In this document: positions 39,599 through 49,003 of the stretch, piece by piece
How the letters are laid out: each line of letters begins with the position of its first letter
Numbering within the stretch: position 1 is the first letter of the stretch
NCBI RefSeq assembly: GCF_001485575.1
Contig: NZ_BCNB01000004.1
Coordinates: 1-64,000, forward strand
Source: Haloarcula sp. CBA1127
GTDB lineage: Archaea > Halobacteriota > Halobacteria > Halobacteriales > Haloarculaceae
Reading direction: 5' to 3'
DNA: 64,000 nt
Program-made: the position numbers and the translations under genes
The notes under the pieces: generated by a model
What the model was told of the DNA's origin: nothing
Databases searched by the model: none
Seen by the model: the letters and a program-made list of their open reading frames with translations, nothing else

Positions 39599-41308
39599 AT
39601 GCAGTCTGGCATTGGTGATGAAATCCTCGAAGAGATTGTCGAGAGAGTGATTGGAGAACTCTCGTCGGCAATTACAGCCGGTATGAGTGGTTTCCTTGAT
39701 GAACTCAGAACGGATGTCATCGATTACTTCGAGGGGTTCTTTGAGTGGCTAATTGACCCGATGGTAGGCACACCTTCTCCGGAAGGGCCGAATTCAGCAG
39801 CCCCTGTGGACATCGCATTTGAATCCGCGACTAACGCTCCGTGGGACGCGTTAATCTCGAATATATACTTCGATGCAATCGTTGGGTTAGCGCTCGGTAT
39901 CCAGTTCTCTGTTCTGGCGATGATCGGGCTTAGATACGGGTCGATGAACCCAGTCATTCGGAAGAAGCTTCTACGCCGACTCGGAGTTGCCTTCCTTTCG
40001 CTGTTCTTCTGGCTTCCAGTAGCCTCACTCGGAACCCAGTTCTTCGACGCTATCGGTCGTCATCTCTACGCTTCTGGACACACGGAGGCAGAGGCGGTTG
40101 CACTAATTGGTTCAGCCCAGCAAATTGCGGACCTCAGTCTAGGGATATTCCTTGTCCTCATCGTGGTGGGGCTGTACGTCTACCTGAAGGCGGCGTTCAT
40201 CTTCATCACTAGGTGGCTGTTGGTCTTTCTGATGACCCTCTCGATGCCGCTGGTCGCGACATTCTGGGCGGTGGAAGTCTGGCCGTTGAACCGCTTCTCG
40301 GGACTGGCGAAACAGGTCGCCGGCGCGTACCCCGGAGTCCTCGCTGCGGGCATCCCGCCTGCAATCCTGATTCGGATGAGCTTCGAGGCGACAAACTGGG
40401 GACTGGCCTCCGACCTGTCGCTGTTCATCAGCCTCGTGACGCTGTACTTGGCGGCAAAGTCTCAGAAGGTCCTCATCCAGCGGAGTAGCCGCGTTGCGAT
40501 TCAACTCAGCGAGCAGGCCCTTGCCGGTGGCAAAAAGCCACTCAAGGTGGGTGCGGCGGCCACTGGTGCAGCGGCGACGGCTGGCGCTGGAGCGGTCGGT
40601 GGACCCGGCGCAGCGATGGCGACTGGGGGCACGATTCGAGCTGCCTCAAGCGCCGCAAAAGGACGCGTTGGAAGCGCTGCCACGGGTGCCCAAATGGTCC
40701 ACCGTCAGATGGCGGCCAACCCAGCCGGCATGAAGAGCGGTTCCAGTAGCAGCGGCTCCGGGAGCGGTGGTAGCGGTGGAAGCGGGACCAACGGCTCCGG
40801 TGGTGGCGGAAGCAGTGGCGGCGCAGGCGGTTCCGCCCCGCCCTCTGGGGGCAGTGGTAGCAGTGGGTCCGGTGGTTCAGGCGGTTCAGGTGGCTCCAGT
40901 GCCCCCGTCAGTGGGGGCGGCGGGTCCAATGGCGCGTCTGCCGGAAGTGCCCTTGACAGCCGGTTCACCAACTCCAGCAACGGGAGTGCTCCGTCTGGAG
41001 ACTCCGATAGCGACGCTAACCCGATAGAGGACCGGCAGACAGAGGTTGAGCGGCAAACAGAACTGGAGCCTCAGACCAAGATTGAGCGCCAGACACAGGT
41101 CAACTCCGGTGACACCAGAGTCTACGAGTCTGGCTCGGACCCGCCGTTCTCCGACGAGGACAGTGCTGCAACCGGGACCGACACCGACAGCGGGTCCGAT
41201 GGCTCTGAGTCGTATGACTCGTTGCAGGACGTGTTTGCGACTGATGACGATGTACTAGGGCCGGATGTGTACCGCGACGGCCTGCCCCACCGGGAGGACG
41301 ACGACTAA
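39599..41308 (+). CDS. VirB6/TrbL-like polytopic membrane protein with Gly/Ser-rich tail
   Basis: This is a 569-aa protein. After an amphipathic N-terminal region there are about six hydrophobic helices between residues ~85 and 300, including IVGLALGIQFSVLAMIGL, VAFLSLFFWLPVASLG, LGIFLVLIVVGLYVYLKAAF and WLLVFLMTLSMPLVATFWA. Residues ~375-450 are almost only Gly and Ser, and the rest is acidic. Topology and place before VirB4 fit the channel component VirB6/TrbL. The stop overlaps the VirB4 start (TAATG). Confidence 0.75.
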   Translation: MQSGIGDEILEEIVERVIGELSSAITAGMSGFLDELRTDVIDYFEGFFEWLIDPMVGTPSPEGPNSAAPVDIAFESATNAPWDALISNIYFDAIVGLALGIQFSVLAMIGLRYGSMNPVIRKKLLRRLGVAFLSLFFWLPVASLGTQFFDAIGRHLYASGHTEAEAVALIGSAQQIADLSLGIFLVLIVVGLYVYLKAAFIFITRWLLVFLMTLSMPLVATFWAVEVWPLNRFSGLAKQVAGAYPGVLAAGIPPAILIRMSFEATNWGLASDLSLFISLVTLYLAAKSQKVLIQRSSRVAIQLSEQALAGGKKPLKVGAAATGAAATAGAGAVGGPGAAMATGGTIRAASSAAKGRVGSAATGAQMVHRQMAANPAGMKSGSSSSGSGSGGSGGSGTNGSGGGGSSGGAGGSAPPSGGSGSSGSGGSGGSGGSSAPVSGGGGSNGASAGSALDSRFTNSSNGSAPSGDSDSDANPIEDRQTEVERQTELEPQTKIERQTQVNSGDTRVYESGSDPPFSDEDSAATGTDTDSGSDGSESYDSLQDVFATDDDVLGPDVYRDGLPHREDDD

Positions 41309-44300
41309 TGACTGACTCACAAGACGAATACAACACGAACATCATTCACGAATCCCTCGGAGATACAACCAACTTCTGGGGGGACTACACGCTGGGGGAA
41401 CTCATCCTGTTCCTCATCCCGCCGTTTGGCTTCCTCGTCGCGATGGGAATGCCGTTCGTGCCAGCAGCACTGTTCTTCCCAGCACTGGCTCTCGCCGCGG
41501 TCGTTGAGGTCTTCCTCTACATCCTGCATAAAGTCCGCCCGGACCACTACCGACTGACTGAGTGGTTACGAGTCAAACTGTTCTGGCTCGTGAAAAAGCG
41601 TCAGTACACTCACGGGCAGGGCAATCAGGACACTCGTCAGGTTACGCGACTTGAGCGGATCATGCCCCACGGCGTTGAACGCGTCGACGGAGCATACCTC
41701 GGGGCAGTCGAGGTCGAGCCCGCGAATATGGCCCTGCAGGATGATGAGAAGTGGCGCAAAGCCGTCACGTCACTCACACGGCTGTCTGAATCGCTGACCG
41801 GGCGAGCGAAACTCCACGTCACGACGGCAGAGGTCGACAACGAATCCCACATCCAGGCACATATCGACCGACTCGAAGACCCTGACGCGAAGCGCCACTC
41901 AATCTTCCGCGGGGTGTTGACAGAGTTCGTCAACCGCTACACCGACGATAGCGGTAGTGTCGAGACTGAGACCGAGATCCAGCGCAAGTACTACATCATC
42001 GTCTGGGTGACCGACGATGATATCCACGACCTCCAAGTGGAAGGTGACTCTGTCACGGATTATCTGGCCGGGATTCCGGTCATTGGCCGACTATTCGGCC
42101 GGTTCGACAGCGACACGCTCACTGACGCTGAGCGAGAGGAATTCAAGGCCAAGAAACTGCACGACCGGCTCCAGACTGTCGACAGAGCAGTCAACAACAT
42201 GTTCCGGTGCCGCAGTCGGTCGGTCAGCCCGCACGAGCTGGCACATCTGACTGAGGACTACTGGGCCTGCGAAACCCGGTCGGAACGTGAGTACGAAGAG
42301 GCGGCCTCCGTCTCTCCGGTGACGTATTCGGCACGGGAACTCATCAAGCACGGCGAGGGTGCTGCAGCCCACGACGCTGCGGAGGGCATGGACACTGACG
42401 ATGTTGGCGGGACCGACTACGAGGTCGATGAGACGGACTTCGTGTCCCAGCTACACCGGCCCGGTGAAAACCACCGGTCGCTGGTCGCACCAACAGATAT
42501 CGAGTGGGAAGCCGACCACGTTCTCATCGACCAAGAGACGTTTACCCGTTGCTTCTGGATCGAGACGTATCCGGAGCATCCGACGAGTGGGATGCTGGAG
42601 CAACTGCTGCTGGATACGGACCTTGCGGTGGATGTCTCAATCTACGTTGATCCCTACGACTCGGATGCAGCAGTCTCGGTGATGAAAGAGTGGATCTCGT
42701 CGCTGAAGATGCTGCAAAACGACAAGGGAGAACTTGAGGCTGAAGATATCGAGAAGGAGGTCAATCAGGCGAAGTACATCCGGCAGATGGTCCGGCGCAA
42801 CCACACGTCGCTGTTCCGTGTCGGCGCGTTCATCCGGTTGACTGCCGAGACCGAAGAGGAACTGCGGAAGCAAACAAATCGCCTCGAAACGCTGCTGCGA
42901 GACTCGCCGTCGAACTGTGGGGTCAAGCGAACGACCCGCCGGCAGGAAGCAGGACTTGTGACTGTCTCGCCGATCGGGGCCAACGAACTCGGGCAGAACC
43001 GACTTTCCTCAATGACAGGGGAAGCGCTCGGGTCGTTGTTCCCGTTTTCGTCGAACTACCTCCGGATGGACGACGGAATCGAGTACGGACTGCACGGCCA
43101 CAACGACTCCTCGCTGCTGATCGACCCGTGGGAACTGGAAACCGGCCATTCAGAGCTAGTGACCGGAATGCCCGGCGGTGGGAAAACCCACGGCACGCAG
43201 GCTCGGGCGATGCGGATGTTAAAAAAGCGGTCGGATGTCAAGCAGATCTACATCGACCCAGTCGGGGATATGCACGGCAGCGCGAAGATGCTGGATGCAA
43301 AGACGATCACAATCAGCGGCGAGACGCCGCTGAACCCGTGCGAGATGCATCCGACGCCGCCTCATGTCCTTGAACAATCCCCGGATATGCAGCCCGTCTC
43401 AGCGAAAAAAGACGAGGTGTACGGGGTCATCGAGAACTTCCTCCAGTCGCGGGATGTCGATCTGGAGATGCACAGCGGATTGATCACGTTCCTGATCGAC
43501 AAGATATTCACTGAATCGGATATCGACCCAGCGGACCCGTCGACTCACACGCCGGAGAACTCGCCGGACCTGAGTGACTTCTTGGAGGTCGTTGACCGCC
43601 TCCAAGAAGACCCGGGAATGTTCCCGGGAGCGACAACGGAGTCCTCTCAGGAGAAAATCCAGCAGTACGCAAACGAACTCTCGATTGCGCTGCATCCGTT
43701 CCGGCCGGGAAGTACGTTCGGCAATCTCTCGAAAGAGTCGGACCTGCGGCTAATCGACGACAGCAGCAAGGCCGTCTATCTGGACCTCCAGCAAGTCGAA
43801 GGCTCGGGTAGTGGCCTCGGCAAGCAGTCGTTCATTATGCAGTTGCTGTTGTCGACGCTGTACCAGCAGGCGAAAAATATGCAGCAGAAGGTCGAGATCA
43901 TCATCGACGAGGCCCACTATCTGTTCAACGACGACGCGAACTTGGAGTCGGTGAACCAGATTGCTCGGCACCAGCGCCACGCCGGACTGCGGCTGGTGAT
44001 GCTGTCCCAGACGCTCTCGGAGTTTGAGGACAAGGGCGCAGCCGAGGAAATCGCGGGGATGTGCCCGATCAAGGTGCATCACCGCGAGCCAGAGTTAGGT
44101 GATGAGACAGCGAAAAGCGCTGGACTGACGAGCGAACAGCAGTCCTACATCCAGCACGCGGAAGCCGGGAAAGAGTCACTGGGCGACGGTCAGGGCTACT
44201 CCCAAGCGCTGGTTCGCGTCGACGAACATGGTGACTACCCACTGACGATCAAGACCTCGTGGGAAGAGAAGCAGATTATTGACCTTGACGCTGACGCGGA

Positions 44301-44562
44301 AGATGCGCTCGACGTTGTTGCTCACGAGGTTGACTCTCGCGCTGCTGACTTCGAAGAGTTCGTCCATTCCAAAGCAGTCGAGCAAGAGCTAACGAATCAC
44401 GGACTGTCGCCTGAGAAGGCTGAACACGTCCTCAACGGACTCAGCGAAGAGGAGTTGGTGGACGTGGTGTCTGTAGCACTTGACCAAGCAGAGCCGGATG
44501 CAGTTATCGCCGATGGTGGTATCGAGTCGCAAGAGAACTCGGAGTTTGACAGTACGGAGTGA
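41308..44562 (+). CDS. VirB4-family secretion ATPase with N-terminal membrane domain
   Basis: This is a 1084-aa protein. Residues ~25-75 are a two-helix membrane segment (LGELILFLIPPFGFLVAMGM, AALFFPALALAAVVEVFLYI) like PrgI/VirB3 proteins, fused in front of the ATPase. Walker A is GMPGGGKTHGTQ (about residue 620), Walker B is VEIIIDEAHYLF (about 860), and MLSQTLSEFEDKGAAEEIAG follows, as in VirB4/TraC. It powers assembly and substrate transfer in type IV secretion. A long acidic C-terminus extends past the ATPase. It is the largest intact gene in the window. Confidence 0.92.
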   Translation: MTDSQDEYNTNIIHESLGDTTNFWGDYTLGELILFLIPPFGFLVAMGMPFVPAALFFPALALAAVVEVFLYILHKVRPDHYRLTEWLRVKLFWLVKKRQYTHGQGNQDTRQVTRLERIMPHGVERVDGAYLGAVEVEPANMALQDDEKWRKAVTSLTRLSESLTGRAKLHVTTAEVDNESHIQAHIDRLEDPDAKRHSIFRGVLTEFVNRYTDDSGSVETETEIQRKYYIIVWVTDDDIHDLQVEGDSVTDYLAGIPVIGRLFGRFDSDTLTDAEREEFKAKKLHDRLQTVDRAVNNMFRCRSRSVSPHELAHLTEDYWACETRSEREYEEAASVSPVTYSARELIKHGEGAAAHDAAEGMDTDDVGGTDYEVDETDFVSQLHRPGENHRSLVAPTDIEWEADHVLIDQETFTRCFWIETYPEHPTSGMLEQLLLDTDLAVDVSIYVDPYDSDAAVSVMKEWISSLKMLQNDKGELEAEDIEKEVNQAKYIRQMVRRNHTSLFRVGAFIRLTAETEEELRKQTNRLETLLRDSPSNCGVKRTTRRQEAGLVTVSPIGANELGQNRLSSMTGEALGSLFPFSSNYLRMDDGIEYGLHGHNDSSLLIDPWELETGHSELVTGMPGGGKTHGTQARAMRMLKKRSDVKQIYIDPVGDMHGSAKMLDAKTITISGETPLNPCEMHPTPPHVLEQSPDMQPVSAKKDEVYGVIENFLQSRDVDLEMHSGLITFLIDKIFTESDIDPADPSTHTPENSPDLSDFLEVVDRLQEDPGMFPGATTESSQEKIQQYANELSIALHPFRPGSTFGNLSKESDLRLIDDSSKAVYLDLQQVEGSGSGLGKQSFIMQLLLSTLYQQAKNMQQKVEIIIDEAHYLFNDDANLESVNQIARHQRHAGLRLVMLSQTLSEFEDKGAAEEIAGMCPIKVHHREPELGDETAKSAGLTSEQQSYIQHAEAGKESLGDGQGYSQALVRVDEHGDYPLTIKTSWEEKQIIDLDADAEDALDVVAHEVDSRAADFEEFVHSKAVEQELTNHGLSPEKAEHVLNGLSEEELVDVVSVALDQAEPDAVIADGGIESQENSEFDSTE

Positions 44563-44567
44563 CCCAT

Positions 44568-44945
44568 ATGAGTGATGTCATTTCGATTCGGTTGAATGCA
44601 GAACAGGGCGAACAGGTCGTCAAACAGGCTCAGAAAGTAGACGAAGAGCCATCGGAATATGTTCTGAACGCTGTTGAACAGCGAATTGACCGTGAGTTGA
44701 AAGAGCAACGAGCCAATGAGTTGAATCTTGAGTCAGAACTTGGTGATCTAGCAGATATTGTCGCGGCAGAGGTTGACGGGGCAACAGACATCGACACGGA
44801 TCAGGAACTGTTCTACTCGGTAGCGCTGTGGGACTTAATTTCATCTGAGTTCCCAGCAGACAAGCGCGCTGCTGCGATGGAAGGTGCGTCAAAGAAAGTC
44901 CAAGAAGAGGTTGCAAACATCCGAAACAAGGAGGGTCAGGAATGA
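44568..44945 (+). CDS. RHH-like small protein 1 between virB4 and the relaxase
   Basis: ATG 44568 gives 125 aa; a GTG at 44559 would overlap virB4. The N-terminal ~45 residues (VISIRLNAEQGEQVVKQAQK, then PSEYVLNAVEQRIDRE) fit a ribbon-helix-helix DNA-binding domain. The C-terminal part is helical (FYSVALWDLISSEFPADKRA). The next gene has the same layout, so the two look like diverged duplicates. Their place just before the relaxase suggests accessory proteins that bind oriT, or regulators of the operon. Confidence 0.62.
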   Translation: MSDVISIRLNAEQGEQVVKQAQKVDEEPSEYVLNAVEQRIDRELKEQRANELNLESELGDLADIVAAEVDGATDIDTDQELFYSVALWDLISSEFPADKRAAAMEGASKKVQEEVANIRNKEGQE

Positions 44946-45406
44946 CTGAGAGAGATACCCTACTCCAGATTTATACGACCGAAGCGTACAAAGAATTGTT
45001 TGACAAGTTGGCTGACTCCGCGGGCACGTCCACCTCGAAATACGGACACGAGGTAATTGAAGAACACATCGACCGAGAAACTGGGGAGGACCAGTATCGC
45101 CGGTACAACACTGACACGAGCATAGAGCTACTGCTAGAAGAGGCACAGCGCGAGGTGAAAGAGCTGGTAGCGGAGTTTGAGTCTGGAACGATGGAGGAAG
45201 TGAAGACCATTCAGGAGGTCAGAACCGCATACATCATCGCTATCTGGAAACTGCTCCAAGATGACTACTCAGCTGAAAAGCGACGGCTAGCGCTGAAATT
45301 TGCTGGTGAGCATGTTGGACAAGATCCGTGCCTCGAATCAAGAGAGAAAGGCAACTCTGAGTCAACTTCCCCGTCTGCTGTTGAATCGGCAGGTGAGAGC
45401 GCATGA
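44942..45406 (+). CDS. RHH-like small protein 2
   Basis: This 154-aa protein overlaps the previous gene by 4 bp (ATGA). The N-terminus (TLLQIYTTEAYKELFDKLAD, STSKYGHEVIEEHIDRET) follows the same strand-helix-helix pattern as its neighbour. The C-terminal helix region AYIIAIWKLLQDDYSAEKRR mirrors VALWDLISSEFPADKRA. The tail is Ser-rich. It is probably a heteromeric partner of protein 1 in a relaxosome-like complex. Function is inferred only from fold and context. Confidence 0.58.
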   Translation: MTERDTLLQIYTTEAYKELFDKLADSAGTSTSKYGHEVIEEHIDRETGEDQYRRYNTDTSIELLLEEAQREVKELVAEFESGTMEEVKTIQEVRTAYIIAIWKLLQDDYSAEKRRLALKFAGEHVGQDPCLESREKGNSESTSPSAVESAGESA

Positions 45407-46158
45407 TGCTGAAAACAGACTATCAAGAAGGTGGTGCAGGGAACCTCGTCGATTACATTCAGCGTGATCGTGAACAGGACGCCGGAGCGACAGTTGACCT
45501 ACGGAATCCCGCTGGCCGAGAACTGTCCGATCCAGAGGTGAATCGGTTTGTCGACAAGAGCCGAGAGTTCGGATTCCAGCGGCACATGATCGTCTCTCCT
45601 GACCCCACGGGACAATATTCGCCAGAAGAAGTCCGTGCCAACACCCGGGAATTCATGAACAGTGAGTTCGCCCAGCAGCCGACGACTGACTACGTGTATG
45701 GGGTCCACCGGGACACAGAGTTCCCACACGCACACATCGCGGCGACTGGCGAGCGCGCAGAGTTGGAGATGGACCGGGAAGACATCCGACAGCTACGCGA
45801 ACAAGCAGCCACCGCGTACGAAGAGCCCGCTCGAACGCGAGACCCAACGGCCGCTGCTCGTGACTCACCAGACAGTCCCGTCCGAGTCGTAGATCAAGAG
45901 GCCCGGGAGCAATACCACGAAGCGGAACTGTCGCTGAACCCCGAAGCTGAAAAAGCGCTCAAGCGGGCGACTGAGAAGAGTCAGCAGAAAGACGCCGGAC
46001 AGCCCACGGCTGAGAAAGCGACCGGTGAGCGCCAAACTGAGCCACTCTCAGAACGTGCTGCGGAGAGGGCCGAAGAACAACCGGAACCTGAACGCGAACC
46101 CGAAGTTGATCTTGAACGCGAGCAGGAACCCGAGCGCGAAGTTGGGTGGTGGCAGTGA
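45403..46158 (+). CDS. Relaxase (mobilisation nuclease) with HxDTxxPHxH motif
   Basis: This is a 251-aa protein. The central FQRHMIVSPDP strand and YVYGVHRDTEFPHAHIAATG give the histidine triad (H102, H109, H111) of HUH-type relaxases, which nick one strand at oriT. Candidate nucleophile tyrosines are Y7 and Y18 (GNLVDYIQRD), near the N-terminus as usual. The last ~90 residues are a charged Glu/Arg/Pro-rich tail that may contact the coupling protein. It overlaps the genes on both sides by a few bases, inside the T4SS operon. Confidence 0.8.
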   Translation: MMLKTDYQEGGAGNLVDYIQRDREQDAGATVDLRNPAGRELSDPEVNRFVDKSREFGFQRHMIVSPDPTGQYSPEEVRANTREFMNSEFAQQPTTDYVYGVHRDTEFPHAHIAATGERAELEMDREDIRQLREQAATAYEEPARTRDPTAAARDSPDSPVRVVDQEAREQYHEAELSLNPEAEKALKRATEKSQQKDAGQPTAEKATGERQTEPLSERAAERAEEQPEPEREPEVDLEREQEPEREVGWWQ

Positions 46159-48374
46159 GTTCGAGTTCCTCTGCGCCACCAGGACAACGCTCTGGGGAGG
46201 TTCCGAATAGTCTCAAGTACGACAACGTCGTTGGGTTCGTCTGGGCCGGGTTCATGCTGCTGTTCCCGCCGATGATTGTCGATAGCGACAAGATCTTCCC
46301 GAAGCGGTTCTGGGCGTGGCGCTACATCTACCTCGGGTTCGGACTGATTAGCGCGGCATTCTTCTATGACGTGCTGGTCCAGACACCCAGCGTCGCACTG
46401 CTGTTCCCGTTCGCACACGTTCTGGCTGCTATCTCGGTCGGGACACTGTTCGCTGACTTCACCGTGCCCGGATTGTCGCTGCCGATGGTCTCGTACTCGA
46501 CGACGGTGATTCTGTATGCTATTTCAGTCGGCATCGTGTTCTCCGGAGAACTGCTCCGCCGGACCTCGCCGGAAATGCTCGCGATGAACCGGTGGGACCA
46601 CGACGACGGGGAGTCTGTCGTTCCACTGGAAGAGGTCTCTCACGAACACAACGAGGCTGAGATGCCGTTCACGCTCGACCAGGATGTCTCTACAGCCGTT
46701 GTGGGCGAGACTGGGAGCGGGAAGACGTCGATGATGAAGCTGCTGGCTTACCAGTTCCCGTACTACAGCGACACGGCGGTCATCGCCCACGATACCGGCG
46801 AGGACTTCCAAGAGTTCTACGCGGAATTGGGCTTTGAGGTTCAACGCATCCGCCACGAAAACAGCGATGTGACCTGGAATCTGTTCAAGGATGCTGATTC
46901 GGAGTCAGACTTCCGTGAGGTCGCCGGCGCGATCTTCGGTGAGGCCGACGGCCATGACCCGTTCCACCGACCCGCCAAACAGACCTTCGCAGAGATGCTA
47001 ATGTATCTCCATCTCAGTGCGAAAAAGAACAATCGCCGCCATGCCCTCTGTCACACCGATATCGTCTCCTTGCTCAACGAGGGCCACATCGCGCTCAAAG
47101 AAGCCCTTGACGAGTTTGACCGACTGGACTCGGGTCATATCGACCCTGATAAAGGGAAAGGCGCACAGAACGTCTACCAGACGATCAAGGAGAACGTCGA
47201 CCCTGTCTTCGCTGGCGACTTCGGGGAGTACGGGGAGTTCTCGCTGCAAGAGTACATCGAGAACCCGGAGGGGCGGGTCCTCATCATCGACTCCAACCCC
47301 ACGGAACTGGAAACGCTCGGGCCGATGTACCAACTGCTCGTAGACTGGTCGATCCGCTATGCGATGAATTCTTCAAACCCGACGGTCCACATCCTCGACG
47401 AGATTGACGCGCTGCCGTCGCTCACGCAGGTAACGAACCTCACGGCCCGGGGACGGAAGCATAAGGCTCGCGCACTGGTCGGCGTCCAAACCATCGGCCA
47501 GCTCAAGGACACGTACAGTACTATCTCTGGGATTGTGGGCAACTGCCCACAGGGAGTCTATTTCGGCCCGGGTGACACGGAGTCGACGGACTTTATCCTC
47601 GACGAACTTGGCGAGAGTCGTCAGTACGACCGTTCTGAGATGGTGTCGATGAGCCACCAGGGGCGCGGCGAGAACCCACGAACGCAGGCTCGGGACACGT
47701 ACAAAGAGAAGGATAAGACGCCGATCACCTCTGGTCTGCTCCGAGACTTCCAGCCCGGTGAGTGCGTTGCCGTCTCTCGAACGACATGGGTCCACGGCCA
47801 GTCGTATGAACTGGAGGACGTTCGCGATAGTCTTCCGGAACAGGGTGCGGAGTCACCGGGCAGTTCGGAACCGGAACCTTCCGAGGATGACACCGAACTG
47901 GAAGAACATGACAGTTGGCTCTCGCTCGCTCAGTCGCAACTCGGGGAATTGGTTCGTGAGTCAGACGATGAGATTGAAGACGACGACTCGACGAACAGTG
48001 AGCCGGATCGTGACCATGACGTCGAGCCGACTGTCGACGCGACAGATGGGTTGGGCGACGACGATTCGAGCGACCCACTCGACCAGACAACAGCAAACAC
48101 TGCTGTCACGTCTCCGGATGCAGACCACTCAAACCTATCAGATTCAGAAGACAAATCTACTGGTGTCGATCAAGGCCCAGACTCGGACGACAACACTGGG
48201 GGACTCTTCTCTGAGTCGGAGCCAAATCCCAGCATAGGCGGAACGGAATCTGCCGAGCAGGAAGGCGGTGAATCACCAACTGAATCAGACGCAGAGGGAG
48301 ACTCAGATGAGACTGAAGATCGGGACGAAACCGAATCGAGAGAGCAGGGGCGAGACGTATCTGAGTTTATGTAA
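46146..48374 (+). CDS. VirD4/TraD-like coupling ATPase
   Basis: It starts with GTG inside the 3' end of the relaxase gene and is 742 aa. N-terminal membrane helices span residues ~30-135 (VVGFVWAGFMLLFPPMIV, YIYLGFGLISAAFFYDVL, SVALLFPFAHVLAAISVG, VILYAISVGIVFSG). Walker A is VGETGSGKTS (about residue 186), Walker B is VHILDEIDAL (about 414), and LVGVQTIGQLKDTYS follows, as in TraD/VirD4. The C-terminal 200 residues are a very acidic disordered tail. It would bring the relaxase-DNA complex to the channel. It is the last gene of the plus-strand operon. Confidence 0.88.
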   Translation: MVAVSSSSSAPPGQRSGEVPNSLKYDNVVGFVWAGFMLLFPPMIVDSDKIFPKRFWAWRYIYLGFGLISAAFFYDVLVQTPSVALLFPFAHVLAAISVGTLFADFTVPGLSLPMVSYSTTVILYAISVGIVFSGELLRRTSPEMLAMNRWDHDDGESVVPLEEVSHEHNEAEMPFTLDQDVSTAVVGETGSGKTSMMKLLAYQFPYYSDTAVIAHDTGEDFQEFYAELGFEVQRIRHENSDVTWNLFKDADSESDFREVAGAIFGEADGHDPFHRPAKQTFAEMLMYLHLSAKKNNRRHALCHTDIVSLLNEGHIALKEALDEFDRLDSGHIDPDKGKGAQNVYQTIKENVDPVFAGDFGEYGEFSLQEYIENPEGRVLIIDSNPTELETLGPMYQLLVDWSIRYAMNSSNPTVHILDEIDALPSLTQVTNLTARGRKHKARALVGVQTIGQLKDTYSTISGIVGNCPQGVYFGPGDTESTDFILDELGESRQYDRSEMVSMSHQGRGENPRTQARDTYKEKDKTPITSGLLRDFQPGECVAVSRTTWVHGQSYELEDVRDSLPEQGAESPGSSEPEPSEDDTELEEHDSWLSLAQSQLGELVRESDDEIEDDDSTNSEPDRDHDVEPTVDATDGLGDDDSSDPLDQTTANTAVTSPDADHSNLSDSEDKSTGVDQGPDSDDNTGGLFSESEPNPSIGGTESAEQEGGESPTESDAEGDSDETEDRDETESREQGRDVSEFM

Positions 48375-49003
48375 CCGATCACTGCTATTGGCTCTTCTCT
48401 TTTGATAATAAAGCTAACACTTAGCTACCATTCTACGATCAGAATATTTGCCCTCTTCCTCATAATCAAATTTGTTCTGAGCGACTCTCCGCTCAAATAT
48501 CAAAATTTGGTAAATTCTTTCATTTCTATCACTATCACCTCGAAATCGCAAGACGGCGTCGGTTTTGCCCGGTTTGAATCACCGGCACTGAATTACCACC
48601 CTCCGACTGAACTAGTACCAAATCGCAAGACGGCGGCGGGGTAATTCACCGATATACCCGGATTGTTTACACTCTTTATCTTGTCCGCAGGGATTCAGTC
48701 GTGAGGCGGATGAGTTTGACGAGAATACATAAGAAATAGAACATAGATGCCGGCGACGTATCTCGGAACTCGGATGGAGTGAAGGCTGCCCGCACAGTCC
48801 TCGCAAGCACCTATTGGAATACAGATATATCCCGGCACACCTGCCAGTGTCTGAGTGGAACTGCACACGACGGGCCAACCCACACGAGAGTCATGCGATT
48901 CCGATGCCCCAGCACGCCATCGGTTCACCGACGTCCAGCGCCACGCCGATCACGGACCCATCCGAACTGAGCCAGAGTTGGCAGACCCACGTTCGAGTCG
49001 CGC
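48375..49003. other. Intergenic region between the T4SS operon and the tandem array
   Basis: No gene is convincing here; short frames on both strands lack family signs. A 20-bp direct repeat AAATCGCAAGACGGCG(T/G)CGG occurs at 48543-48562 and 48620-48639. The left part (48380-48540) is A/T-rich with short palindromes such as CAAATTTG. The region between a relaxase operon and convergent genes could hold an oriT or a bidirectional terminator; this is speculation. Confidence 0.4.

Noticed and set aside
48612-48928. Small Cys-containing minus-strand frames after the T4SS operon
   Set aside because: Several overlapping frames are equally open, and none has a convincing start, family pattern or codon bias.
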